The notes under the pieces are model-generated. The model saw nothing but the letters and a program-made list of their open reading frames with translations. It was not told the DNA's origin and did not search any database. Positions 17,626 through 23,684 of a stretch of DNA of 34,730 nt are shown here, one piece after another. The DNA comes from Bacillus sanguinis (GTDB lineage Bacteria > Bacillota > Bacilli > Bacillales > Bacillaceae_G). Position 1 is the stretch's first letter; each line of letters begins with the position of its first letter. Where the stretch lies: the NCBI RefSeq assembly GCF_018332475.1, contig NZ_BOQB01000017.1, positions 1-34,730 on the forward strand, given 5' to 3'. Both the position numbers and the translations under genes were made by a program.

Positions 17626-18182
17626 CATATAGATTCATTTTCGGACGAGGTAAAAAACTCGTTAATTTTGTTGGAGAGTAGAAATGGGATAGCTCCTTTT
17701 ATAACAGAAATGTCCCAGTCCCACCATGCGAGATTCTCTAGTTTATCAATTGTTTCTTGTGGGAAACGATATCGAACAAATTTTGCAGGATTACCAGCTA
17801 CAATTGCATATGGCGGTACGTCCTTTGTAACAACACTCTTTGCGCCAATAATGGCACCGTTACCAATTGTAACACCAGATAAAATGCAGGATTGATAACC
17901 GATCCATACATCATTGCCGACTACAATATCACCTTTTGAAGAAGGGTGACCAGTAATATGTGCTCCTTCATCAAAAAGTGCATTAAATGGGTAAGTTGTT
18001 ATCCAGTCTGCGCGATGTTCACCGCCAAGTATGAAAACGACTTCTTCTCCTAATGAACAAAACTTACCTATTTTTAATTTTGTTTCATCGTTCCAAGAAA
18101 AAATGGTTGGTCCTACTTTACTATAAGTATAATCACCAATATCATATTTATTATATTCAGGTTTTTGATTTAAATATAACAT
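17625..18182 (-). CDS. CatB/Vat-type xenobiotic acetyltransferase (left-handed beta-helix)
   Basis: 185 residues, belonging to the hexapeptide-repeat acyltransferases that acetylate chloramphenicol (CatB) or streptogramin A (Vat) using acetyl-CoA; active as trimers. The segment GGEHRADWITTYPF near residues 53-66 holds the catalytic His56. WIG, SGVTIGNGAIIGAKSVVTKDVPPYAIVAGNPAK is the characteristic helix coil and acetyl-CoA loop, ending near residue 134. Length and motif order fit the family well. Many chromosomal homologues in the B. cereus group are annotated as antibiotic acetyltransferases without tested substrates, so resistance should not be assumed. The GAGAGG site is rather far (about 14 bases) from the ATG, suggesting weak translation. 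Confidence 0.85.
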   Translation of the reverse strand: MLYLNQKPEYNKYDIGDYTYSKVGPTIFSWNDETKLKIGKFCSLGEEVVFILGGEHRADWITTYPFNALFDEGAHITGHPSSKGDIVVGNDVWIGYQSCILSGVTIGNGAIIGAKSVVTKDVPPYAIVAGNPAKFVRYRFPQETIDKLENLAWWDWDISVIKGAIPFLLSNKINEFFTSSENESI

Positions 18183-18213
18183 AACGGATTTATCATCCTC
18201 TCTAAAGCAAGTA

Positions 18214-18306
18214 ATGGATATGGAACATTATATGCAACTTGGAATGAGTCGTACTGTGTTGGATGAATTGGTAATGCACAAAAATAGGAGTAGGCGCAAC
18301 GAATAA
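18214..18306 (+). pseudogene. Small ORF or remnant with Spo0E-like C-terminal pattern
   Basis: A 30-codon ATG frame between the acetyltransferase and the ASCH gene ends in GMSRTVLDELVMHKNRSRR. This resembles the second helix of Spo0E-like Asp phosphatases, whose signature is SQELDxLI followed by basic residues, but with a one-residue shift and no perfect SQxLD. The same frame stays open upstream to about 18187. No ribosome binding site precedes the ATG and the first helix of the family is missing. It is most likely a decayed fragment or chance similarity; a very small active peptide is not excluded. Confidence 0.25.
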
Positions 18307-18322
18307 AAAAGGAGTGGAATAA

Positions 18323-18664
18323 ATGATATACGAAATGGGATTATATAATAAACCTTTTCAGTCAATTCAATCAGGACAAAAAGTATATGAAGTACGTTTA
18401 TACGATGAAAAACGTCAACTTATAAAACAAGGCGATCATATTGTATTTACGAACCTTACGACAGAGGAAACGATGACTGTAAAAGTAATGGAAATAAAAC
18501 GATATGAAAGCTTTAAGGCAATGTACGAACAAATTGATAAAAAATTATTGGATTGTGAAGATGATAGTTTAGAGGAAATGCTAGAAAGTACATACAAAAT
18601 ATATAGGAAAGAACAAGAAAAAAAGTGGGGAACAGTCGCGATTGGTATTGAGGTAATAAAATGA
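18323..18664 (+). CDS. ASCH domain protein
   Basis: 113 residues forming a single ASCH (PUA-like) domain. The opening pattern MGLYNKPFQSIQSGQKVYEVRLYDEKR, followed by IKQGDHIVF, is the ASCH hallmark: PFxxIxxGxKxxExRLxDxKR. ASCH proteins bind RNA or nucleotides; some members (YqfB type) hydrolyse N4-acetylcytidine using Lys, Thr and Glu residues, but this activity cannot be assumed here. A good AAAGGAGTGG site precedes the ATG. Its stop overlaps the start of the Nudix gene by 4 bases (ATGA), so the two proteins are translationally coupled and probably work in the same process. A stand-alone promoter was not identified. Confidence 0.85.
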   Translation: MIYEMGLYNKPFQSIQSGQKVYEVRLYDEKRQLIKQGDHIVFTNLTTEETMTVKVMEIKRYESFKAMYEQIDKKLLDCEDDSLEEMLESTYKIYRKEQEKKWGTVAIGIEVIK

Positions 18665-19056
18665 TAAGAAACCGAGGCGCGGCTATCATTGTGCAGGAAG
18701 GGAAAATTGCTCTTATAAAACGTATTCGAGCAGGGGAAACATATTATGTTTTTCCAGGCGGAGGAATTGAAGAAGGGGAAACACCTGAAGAAGCAACAAA
18801 GCGAGAGATTTATGAAGAATTAGGGGTACATATAGAAGTGGAGCATTTAATTGCAACGGTGGAGTATAAGGGTACGGAGTATTATTTTAATGCCCGCATT
18901 ATAGGGGGAGTTTTTGGAAGTGGTAAAGCTGAAGAATTCGAACTGAAAGATAGAGGGCGTTATATTCCTTTATGGTTGCCGATACACAAGTTGGAAAAAG
19001 TGAATATAAAACCGTATGAAGTGGTCGGAAGTATATTCAATCATTATAAAAAGTAA
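18661..19056 (+). CDS. Nudix hydrolase
   Basis: 131 residues. The Nudix box at about residues 34-56 is complete: G-x5-E-x7-REIYEELGV, with the metal-binding glutamates present. Members hydrolyse nucleoside diphosphates linked to another group, with Mg2+. The strand before the box (IALIKRIRAGETYYVFPGGG) fits MutT-like subfamily members, but the specific substrate is unknown. The ATG overlaps the ASCH stop codon (ATGA), so it depends on reinitiation from the upstream gene. No terminator with a clear T run lies directly after it, and the next gene has its own strong promoter. Confidence 0.9.
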   Translation: MIRNRGAAIIVQEGKIALIKRIRAGETYYVFPGGGIEEGETPEEATKREIYEELGVHIEVEHLIATVEYKGTEYYFNARIIGGVFGSGKAEEFELKDRGRYIPLWLPIHKLEKVNIKPYEVVGSIFNHYKK

Positions 19057-19082
19057 GGTCTGACAACATACAAAAAAAACCA

Positions 19083-19111
19083 TTGACATAGCCTTCTGAT
19101 TTAAGTATTGT
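19083..19111 (+). promoter_or_regulatory. Sigma-A promoter of the acetate transporter gene
   Basis: TTGACA (19083-19088), 17 bases, TATTGT (19106-19111). The -35 is a perfect consensus and spacing is optimal. A CAGGAGG ribosome binding site precedes the ATG at 19143. Confidence 0.75.
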
Positions 19112-19142
19112 ATTCGAGTATGTTTATAATCAGGAGGTTTAT

Positions 19143-19763
19143 ATGAGCAATCAAACAACTACACATCATGTGAAAATGACAACAGCGGATCCATCTGGAA
19201 TTGGTCTATTTGGATTAGCGATGGTAACACTTGTAGCATCATCTCAAAAATTAGGCTTAACAGATGGCGTTTCACTTGTATTACCATGGGCAATCTTTTT
19301 AGGAGGATTTGCACAAATCTTTGCGTGCATTCACGATGCAAAGCATAATAATACGTTCGGTACAACAGCATTCGGTGCATACGGCCTATTTTGGTTAGGT
19401 GTTGGAATGACTTGGTTAATTCAACTTGGAGTATTTGGCGAAAAATTAGCACAAGCTGCAGATTCAAAACAGCTTGGGGTAGCCTTTATCGGATATTTGA
19501 TTTTCACAATATTTATGACAATTGGTGCAATGGAAACACATAAAGTATTATTTATGATTTTCGTCCTTATTGATTTCTTATTTATCGGTCTTTCATTAAG
19601 TACTTTAGGTGTTATGCCGCATGCAATGCATAATTTAGCAGCATATTCTGAACTTCTTATTTCATTATTATCTTTCTATGGTTCAGCAGCAGCAGTGTTA
19701 AATACACATTTCGGAAAAGTTGTTTTACCAGTTGGAAAACCGTTTGGTATTTTTAAAAAGTAA
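19143..19763 (+). CDS. satP: Acetate uptake transporter, SatP/YaaH (GPR1/FUN34) family
   Basis: 206 residues with six hydrophobic segments. The start ADPSGIGLFGLAMVTL corresponds to the family NPAPLGLxGF motif, in a variant form. Later features such as FFxGGFAQIFACIHDAKHNNTFGTTAFGAYGLFW match the family pattern of this transporter. Known members move acetate or succinate with protons across the membrane. The ATG follows an ideal AGGAGG site and the gene is preceded by a strong promoter and followed by a terminator, so it is a single-gene unit. Confidence 0.88.
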   Translation: MSNQTTTHHVKMTTADPSGIGLFGLAMVTLVASSQKLGLTDGVSLVLPWAIFLGGFAQIFACIHDAKHNNTFGTTAFGAYGLFWLGVGMTWLIQLGVFGEKLAQAADSKQLGVAFIGYLIFTIFMTIGAMETHKVLFMIFVLIDFLFIGLSLSTLGVMPHAMHNLAAYSELLISLLSFYGSAAAVLNTHFGKVVLPVGKPFGIFKK

Positions 19764-19764
19764 T

Positions 19765-19806
19765 AAAAAAGCACAGATGATTGTATAGTCATCTGTGCTT
19801 TTTTTT
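19765..19806 (+). terminator. Intrinsic terminator after satP
   Basis: AAAAAAGCACAGATGA pairs with TCATCTGTGCTTTTTT around an 8-base loop, followed by more T; the stem also has an A run on the left, so it is potentially bidirectional. Confidence 0.88.
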
Positions 19807-19835
19807 GTGGTACACAGAAATAATAAAAAATATAA

Positions 19836-19864
19836 TTGAAATTGATTCTCATTATTAATATAAT
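19836..19864 (+). promoter_or_regulatory. Sigma-A promoter of the flavodoxin gene
   Basis: TTGAAA (19836-19841), 17 bases, TATAAT (19859-19864). The spacer and the region just past the -10 are filled with Fur-box-like sequence, so the repressor would block RNA polymerase directly. Confidence 0.75.
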
Positions 19865-19878
19865 GAGAATGAGAATCA
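19837..19878 (+). promoter_or_regulatory. Tandem Fur boxes over the flavodoxin promoter
   Basis: Two 15-base units fit the Bacillus Fur 7-1-7 pattern TGATAATNATTATCA: TGAAATTGATTCTCA (19837-19851) and TGAGAATGAGAATCA (19864-19878), each 12 of 15. An 11-bp inverted repeat (ATTCTCATTAT at 19845-19855, ATAATGAGAAT at 19860-19870) links them. The arrangement predicts repression when iron is plentiful. Confidence 0.72.
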
Positions 19879-19903
19879 TTTATTGTAAGAGGGGGATGCC
19901 GAA

Positions 19904-20347
19904 GTGGCGAAAATTTTAATAGCTTATGCAAGTATGTCAGGAAATACAGAGAGTATTGCTGATTTAATTAAAGTTAGTTTAGATGCTTTTGATCATGAAG
20001 TAGTATTGCAAGAGATGGAAGGCATGGATGCGGAAGAATTATTAGCTTATGACGGAATCATTTTAGGATCTTATACGTGGGGCGATGGTGAACTACCATT
20101 TGAAGCGGAAGATTTCCATGATGACTTAGATAATATAGATTTATCAGGAAAAAAAGTAGCGGTATTTGGATCAGGAGATACGGCATATGAACTGTTTTGT
20201 GAAGCGGTAACGATATTTGAAGAAAAACTTGTAGAACGCGGTGCAGAGCTTGTACAAGAAGGATTGAAAATTGAATTAGCTCCAGAAGATGAAGAGGATG
20301 TTGAAAAATGCAGTAATTTTGCAATTGCATTTGCTGAGAAGTTCTAA
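19904..20347 (+). CDS. Short-chain flavodoxin, iron-starvation type
   Basis: 147 residues with a complete flavodoxin fold. The FMN phosphate loop is YASMSGNTE (residues 8-16), aromatic-loop residues are in SYTWGDGELP (about 56-65), and GSGDTAYELFCEA (about 90-102) contains the second isoalloxazine-binding loop. Flavodoxins carry low-potential electrons in the cytosol and commonly replace ferredoxin when iron is short, which fits the Fur boxes over the promoter. The start is GTG with AAGAGGGGGA 8 bases upstream. The very acidic C-terminal half (EDEEDVE) is normal for the family. A second gene follows after only 16 bases. Electron donors and acceptors are not known; B. cereus strains usually have other flavodoxins elsewhere. 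Confidence 0.92.
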   Translation: MAKILIAYASMSGNTESIADLIKVSLDAFDHEVVLQEMEGMDAEELLAYDGIILGSYTWGDGELPFEAEDFHDDLDNIDLSGKKVAVFGSGDTAYELFCEAVTIFEEKLVERGAELVQEGLKIELAPEDEEDVEKCSNFAIAFAEKF

Positions 20348-20363
20348 GAATGGGAGTGTCAAC

Positions 20364-21263
20364 GTGGAGACAATGTTAAGTGCGACCGCTATTACAAAGT
20401 TAAGAGATGGAAAGCTTATGTTAGCTACTACATATAATGGCTTATTTATTGAACAAGACGGAGAATGGAAACAAATTTTAAATGGTTTTCAAAAACGAAT
20501 TAGGGATTTACATAGCGAAGATCATGTAGTGTATGGTGTAGGTGACGAAGGGATTTTTATTCGTAGTATGAATGGTGGAGAGAACTGGACGGTTCAGCGT
20601 TTTCCAACAAAAGCAACAAGTTGGAATGTGTGTAGTAATGTACAAGGGACTGTCATTGCTCATGGAGATAAAACGTTGTATCATTCTAATAATTTTGGTT
20701 CGACATGGGAAACCATTTATCCATTTCTTGAGTATGGTGGCGGAGCACCATCTATTCGATCGTTATTTTTATATAAACATTACGTATTTATCGGTACGAA
20801 AATACATGCTAAATATGGTGGCGTTTGGCTCTTTAATTTGGAGACACGTAAATTAAAGAGAATTAAAATCGTAATGAATCAGATGATTTCAGCGTTGACT
20901 TTACACAACTCTTATTTAGTAGCAGCCAGTGGATCGTGCAAGGGGATTAGCGGGAATATTTCTTTTTGTAAAATAGATGAAAGTATTGAGAGTGAAAAAA
21001 CATGTTGGCACACATGTCAAAGTGAGCAGAAAGCAAGTAGCTATTTAGATTTAAGTGTAGATCAACACGTACTGTATACAACATCAACGCAAAATAAGGC
21101 GGGGGTTAGTACTGTTTGTCGTGTACTTCTAGAAGAAGGAATTGTTACAGTATGTGACTCAGTTAAAGGGCATGGCTGGCGCATCGTGAACGAAAAAGAA
21201 GGCTATGTTGTAGCTGGATCAGGTGAATCAAAAGCGATGCAGTGGAAGAAAAAAGTTGTGTAG
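20364..21263 (+). CDS. Beta-propeller-like (BNR repeat) protein of unknown function, in a Fur-controlled unit
   Basis: A 299-residue cytosolic protein. Repeated blades with BNR/sialidase-type motifs are visible: MNGGENWTV near residue 70 and NNFGSTWETIYPF near 120, with similar glycine-rich turns elsewhere (GEWKQIL, GKLMLATTYNGLF). It has seven cysteines, four of them clustered in the middle third (SGSCKG, SFCKI, KTCWHTCQ), which is unusual for a cytosolic Bacillus protein. No signal peptide is present. The start is GTG 20364 after GGGAGTG; an ATG at 20373 has a poorer spacing. Position 16 bases after the flavodoxin and no intervening promoter argue for co-transcription under Fur. Function is unknown; a metal or redox role is only an inference from the cysteines and context. 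Confidence 0.75.
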   Translation: METMLSATAITKLRDGKLMLATTYNGLFIEQDGEWKQILNGFQKRIRDLHSEDHVVYGVGDEGIFIRSMNGGENWTVQRFPTKATSWNVCSNVQGTVIAHGDKTLYHSNNFGSTWETIYPFLEYGGGAPSIRSLFLYKHYVFIGTKIHAKYGGVWLFNLETRKLKRIKIVMNQMISALTLHNSYLVAASGSCKGISGNISFCKIDESIESEKTCWHTCQSEQKASSYLDLSVDQHVLYTTSTQNKAGVSTVCRVLLEEGIVTVCDSVKGHGWRIVNEKEGYVVAGSGESKAMQWKKKVV

Positions 21264-21274
21264 TAAAAAAAACT

Positions 21275-21303
21275 TTGCTTTTATTATAGTGATATGATAT
21301 ATT
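21275..21303 (+). promoter_or_regulatory. Sigma-A promoter of the cspD transcript
   Basis: TTGCTT (21275-21280), 17 bases, TATATT (21298-21303). It predicts a 5' leader of about 170 bases before the csp start codon, in line with the long leaders usual for cold-shock genes. Confidence 0.6.
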
Positions 21304-21348
21304 ATATCTAAACCATTTTACTTTTAATAATATAGAGATTTAAATGAG

Positions 21349-21404
21349 CTGTAACTTCCGAGGAGGATAGCAATGTTAAATCTCCTCAGAGTTGCAGTTT
21401 TTTT
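21349..21404 (+). promoter_or_regulatory. Terminator-like hairpin in the cspD leader
   Basis: A two-part stem: CTGTAACT (21349-21356) with AGTTGCAG (21390-21397), and GAGGAG (21360-21365) with CTCCTC (21382-21387), with a small internal loop, followed by seven T. It can end transcription early or sequester the ribosome binding site (AGGAGG, 21361-21366) of the small ORF inside it. Alternatively it is the terminator of the upstream propeller gene. Confidence 0.6.
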
Positions 21405-21426
21405 AATGTCTGACTTATTTTTGTAA
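21373..21426 (+). CDS. Candidate 17-residue leader peptide upstream of cspD
   Basis: An ATG six bases after a perfect AGGAGG opens a 17-codon frame encoding a hydrophobic peptide (MLNLLRVAVFLMSDLFL). The ribosome binding site is part of the left stem of the leader hairpin and the ATG is in its loop, so translation and hairpin formation exclude each other. This is the geometry expected of a regulatory leader peptide, but a chance ORF is possible because the ribosome binding site sequence is also the hairpin arm. There is no homologue I recognise. Confidence 0.4.
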   Translation: MLNLLRVAVFLMSDLFL

Positions 21427-21479
21427 AGTGGTTGAAAATGAATATGTACATATAGGTACATTGTAGGAGGATTTTTTAC

Positions 21480-21680
21480 ATGCAAAACGGTAAAGTAAAA
21501 TGGTTTAACTCAGAAAAAGGTTTCGGATTCATCGAAGTTGAAGGCGGAGAAGACGTATTCGTACATTTCTCAGCTATCCAAGGCGAAGGCTTCAAAACTT
21601 TAGAAGAAGGTCAAGAAGTTACTTTCGAAGTAGAACAAGGTAACCGTGGACCTCAAGCTACTAACGTTAACAAGAAGTAA
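21480..21680 (+). CDS. cspD: Cold shock protein, CspD type
   Basis: 66 residues, a single cold-shock domain. RNP1 is KGFGFIEV and RNP2 is VFVHFSAI, both intact, so it should bind single-stranded RNA and DNA as an RNA chaperone. The start [14 protein letters not shown] and ending [10 protein letters not shown] are nearest to the CspD paralogue of the five or six B. cereus cold-shock proteins. A TAGGAGG site lies 8 bases before the ATG. The leader is long and structured, consistent with post-transcriptional control known for csp genes. Confidence 0.95.
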   Translation: MQNGKVKWFNSEKGFGFIEVEGGEDVFVHFSAIQGEGFKTLEEGQEVTFEVEQGNRGPQATNVNKK

Positions 21681-21686
21681 TTACGG

Positions 21687-21718
21687 AAAAAAGAAGGGCT
21701 TGCCCTTCTTTTTTTTTG
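21687..21718 (+). terminator. Intrinsic terminator of cspD
   Basis: AAGAAGGGC and GCCCTTCTT form a 9-bp stem with a 2-base loop, preceded by A and followed by nine T. Confidence 0.88.
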
Positions 21719-21868
21719 CATTTTTGTTGAAAAGCCTCCTATGTACATAGCATAATGAGATTGAATTTTCGTTTTTAGACGGAGCATTACATGCATAAAG
21801 TGCATGAATAAATAAATACTGAAAATAAAGTATGTATGTGAAAAGGAATGTAGAAAGAGGTAAATAAA

Positions 21869-22714
21869 TTGGAAAACGCTACACATTTTATTGTGTTTGA
21901 TATAGAGAGAAATTTCAGGCCGTATAAATCAGACGATCCGTCAGAGATAGTTGATATCGGGGCTGTAAAAATAGAAGCAAGTACAATGAAGATAATTGGA
22001 GAATTTTCAGAGTTAGTAAAACCAGGTGCACGTCTTACTCGTCATACGACAAAATTAACGGGAATTACAAAAAAAGATTTAATTGGTGTGGAGAAATTCC
22101 CGCAAATTATAGAGAAATTTATTCAGTTTATCGGAGAAGATTCCATATTTGTTTCATGGGGAAGAGAAGATTATCGTTTTCTATCTCATGATTGTACGTT
22201 ACACGGTGTAAAATGCCCATGTATGGAAAAAGAGAGAAAATTTGATTTGCAGAAATTTGTTTTCCAAGCGTATGAAGAATTATTTGAGCATACACCCAGT
22301 TTACAATTTGCAGTAGAACAGCTCGGTTTAACATGGGAAGGGAAGCAGCACCGAGCTTTAGCAGATGCCGAGAATACAGCCAAGATACTTCTTAAAGTAT
22401 ATAGCGAGAGAGATATTCATAAACGGTACAAAAGACACGGTGAGCTTGAACTTGTAGAGAACGGAAAACTAACAGAAAAAGCGAAAAAAAAGATGCGAAA
22501 ATGGGTATTTAAAGAAATGAGAAAAAATACAGAGCGTCCTTTCGTTTGGAGTACATTTGAAAGTAGTGACACGTGGGAAAATATAACGGAAAGATATTAT
22601 ATTAGTGAAGCTACAATAGAACTTCTGAAAAAGCATTTTCGTACGGCGGTTAGAAAAGCGGAAAGACAGATTAGGTATTTGGCTGAGATGGAGGAGAATG
22701 TAGAGGTTAAATGA
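21869..22714 (+). CDS. DEDDh 3'-5' exonuclease domain protein, KapD-like
   Basis: 281 residues with an N-terminal exonuclease (RNase T/DnaQ) domain of about 180 residues. The DEDDh residues are visible: DIE with Asp11 and Glu13, Asp101 in SWGREDYRFL, and the H161...D166 pair in HRALADAENT. It should remove nucleotides from 3' ends of DNA or RNA using two metal ions. The C-terminal 100 residues are strongly basic and include a region that may bind nucleic acid (EKAKKKMRKWVFKEMRKN and later). KapD itself, an exonuclease-like inhibitor of the KinA pathway in B. subtilis, is shorter, so this is a larger relative. The start is TTG with AAAGAGG upstream; a candidate promoter TTGAAA-18-CATAAT lies about 120 bases before. 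Confidence 0.85.
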   Translation: MENATHFIVFDIERNFRPYKSDDPSEIVDIGAVKIEASTMKIIGEFSELVKPGARLTRHTTKLTGITKKDLIGVEKFPQIIEKFIQFIGEDSIFVSWGREDYRFLSHDCTLHGVKCPCMEKERKFDLQKFVFQAYEELFEHTPSLQFAVEQLGLTWEGKQHRALADAENTAKILLKVYSERDIHKRYKRHGELELVENGKLTEKAKKKMRKWVFKEMRKNTERPFVWSTFESSDTWENITERYYISEATIELLKKHFRTAVRKAERQIRYLAEMEENVEVK

Positions 22715-22730
22715 CATTCTCCTCTATTTC
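22691..22730 (+). terminator. Possible weak terminator at the exonuclease stop codon
   Basis: GAGGAGAATGT (22691-22701) is complementary to ACATTCTCCTC (22714-22724), 11 bp around a 12-base loop containing the stop codon. The T run is poor (TATTTCTAAC). Confidence 0.4.
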
Positions 22731-22906
22731 TAACTACATAAATTTAACGTCATTGTATTGATGGATGAATAAAGTATTCATATTAAATAGGAATTGATTT
22801 GTTGTGATTGGGCCATTATAAATGCTTTGAAAATTAAGGTGTGGTAAGCATTTTAAAATATACTTATAAATTTAGAGCCCATAGAAATGAAAGAGGGTAG
22901 AGTTAA

Positions 22907-23068
22907 ATGGAAGCAATCTTTAACATTGTAACAGTTTTCGTTTTTGGGATAATATTTACCGCGCTATTAGCAGTAATTACACTTCCTTTCATAGCAAAGA
23001 AGAAGAATTGGAAAAAGCTTAATATATCTTTAAAGCGTGGTGTATTAAAGATTAAAATCGAAGAGTAA
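22907..23068 (+). CDS. Small single-pass membrane protein, 53 residues
   Basis: The ATG is preceded by AAAGAGGGTAGAG. The first 30 residues contain one strong hydrophobic helix (about residues 5-28, FNIVTVFVFGIIFTALLAVI), followed by a basic tail KKKNWKKLN...LKRG.. typical of an N-out/C-in or signal-anchor protein with positive residues at the cytosolic side. There is no family I recognise. It precedes a second unknown gene by 31 bases, so the two may be one unit. Isolated by 190 bases from the exonuclease gene upstream with no clear promoter identified. Confidence 0.6.
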   Translation: MEAIFNIVTVFVFGIIFTALLAVITLPFIAKKKNWKKLNISLKRGVLKIKIEE

Positions 23069-23099
23069 AATATGATTTTTATACAAGGGAGGTGTGATA

Positions 23100-23447
23100 G
23101 TGATAGACTTGGATATTAAAGACGTCACCGTACAGATGGAATTAAACGGTGTCTTTTGGAATGAGGATGGGCTTGCTGAAATGACGGTGACTACAAAAGA
23201 AGAGTATTCTCTTCTTCTTCATCTAGTAGTTGACTTAGAAAGTAAAACTATTAGGGCGACGAGTGCCGAAATAGTGAATGGATTCTGCCCTCTGTGCAAA
23301 CAGAAAAGGGACGAATGTAGTGAACTGAATGACTTGCAAAACAAAATGGATATTTTAGAAGAAGCCTATGATTGGGTAAGAGAGCATCCAGAATATCGTT
23401 TTCAATTATCTTTTTACGAGTACAATAAATTTGAGGTAGTGAAGTGA
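23100..23447 (+). CDS. Hypothetical protein with CPLC...C motif
   Basis: 115 residues. The N-terminal half is acidic and reads as mixed beta strands; in the middle FCPLCKQKRDEC is a CxxC-x6-C cluster of the kind that can bind zinc, and the C-terminal third is a helical/aromatic segment (YDWVREHPEYRFQLSFYEYNKF). The start at GTG 23100 is favoured over GTG 23094 because AAGGGAGGT ends 6 bases before it, while it abuts 23094. No clear family. Probably cytosolic. A terminator follows at 23578. Confidence 0.65.
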   Translation: MIDLDIKDVTVQMELNGVFWNEDGLAEMTVTTKEEYSLLLHLVVDLESKTIRATSAEIVNGFCPLCKQKRDECSELNDLQNKMDILEEAYDWVREHPEYRFQLSFYEYNKFEVVK

Positions 23448-23577
23448 AATTTTCATTTTACCAACATACATAGTGACTACTTTAATGGAAATACGTTTGT
23501 ACAACAAGGAAGGAATCTACTGGATTCTGCAACAATTGTTATCTTGGATTAAAAATAAATATTTTGTTATAAAGCAG

Positions 23578-23608
23578 AAAAACTGATTCTTAGTAGAATC
23601 GGTTTTTT
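23578..23608 (+). terminator. Intrinsic terminator after the hypothetical CPLC gene
   Basis: An AAAACTGATTC arm pairs with GAATCGGTTTT around a 6-base loop (one G-T wobble), ending in TTTTTT. Confidence 0.75.
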
Positions 23609-23628
23609 ATATAACTGTCAACTATGTC

Positions 23629-23659
23629 CAAAATAAAAGAGCGCTTATTAAAAGCGCTC
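23629..23659 (-). terminator. Intrinsic terminator of the DUF3900-like gene
   Basis: GAGCGCTT (23639-23646) and AAGCGCTC (23652-23659) form an 8-bp stem with a 5-base loop; on the minus strand it is followed by TTTTATTT. Confidence 0.78.
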
Positions 23660-23684
23660 GGTAAAAATAGTTATATGGAAGGAT

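Noticed and set aside
17625-18182. Antibiotic resistance island around the CatB/Vat-type gene
   Set aside because: No transposase, integrase or composition shift nearby; homologues are common chromosomal genes in this group, so it is treated as resident.
22907-23447. Prophage remnant
   Set aside because: The two small genes carry no phage-type sequence and no integrase or structural gene is nearby.
23485-23586. 33-codon frame after the CPLC gene
   Set aside because: No ribosome binding site, overlaps the terminator, and no recognisable sequence.
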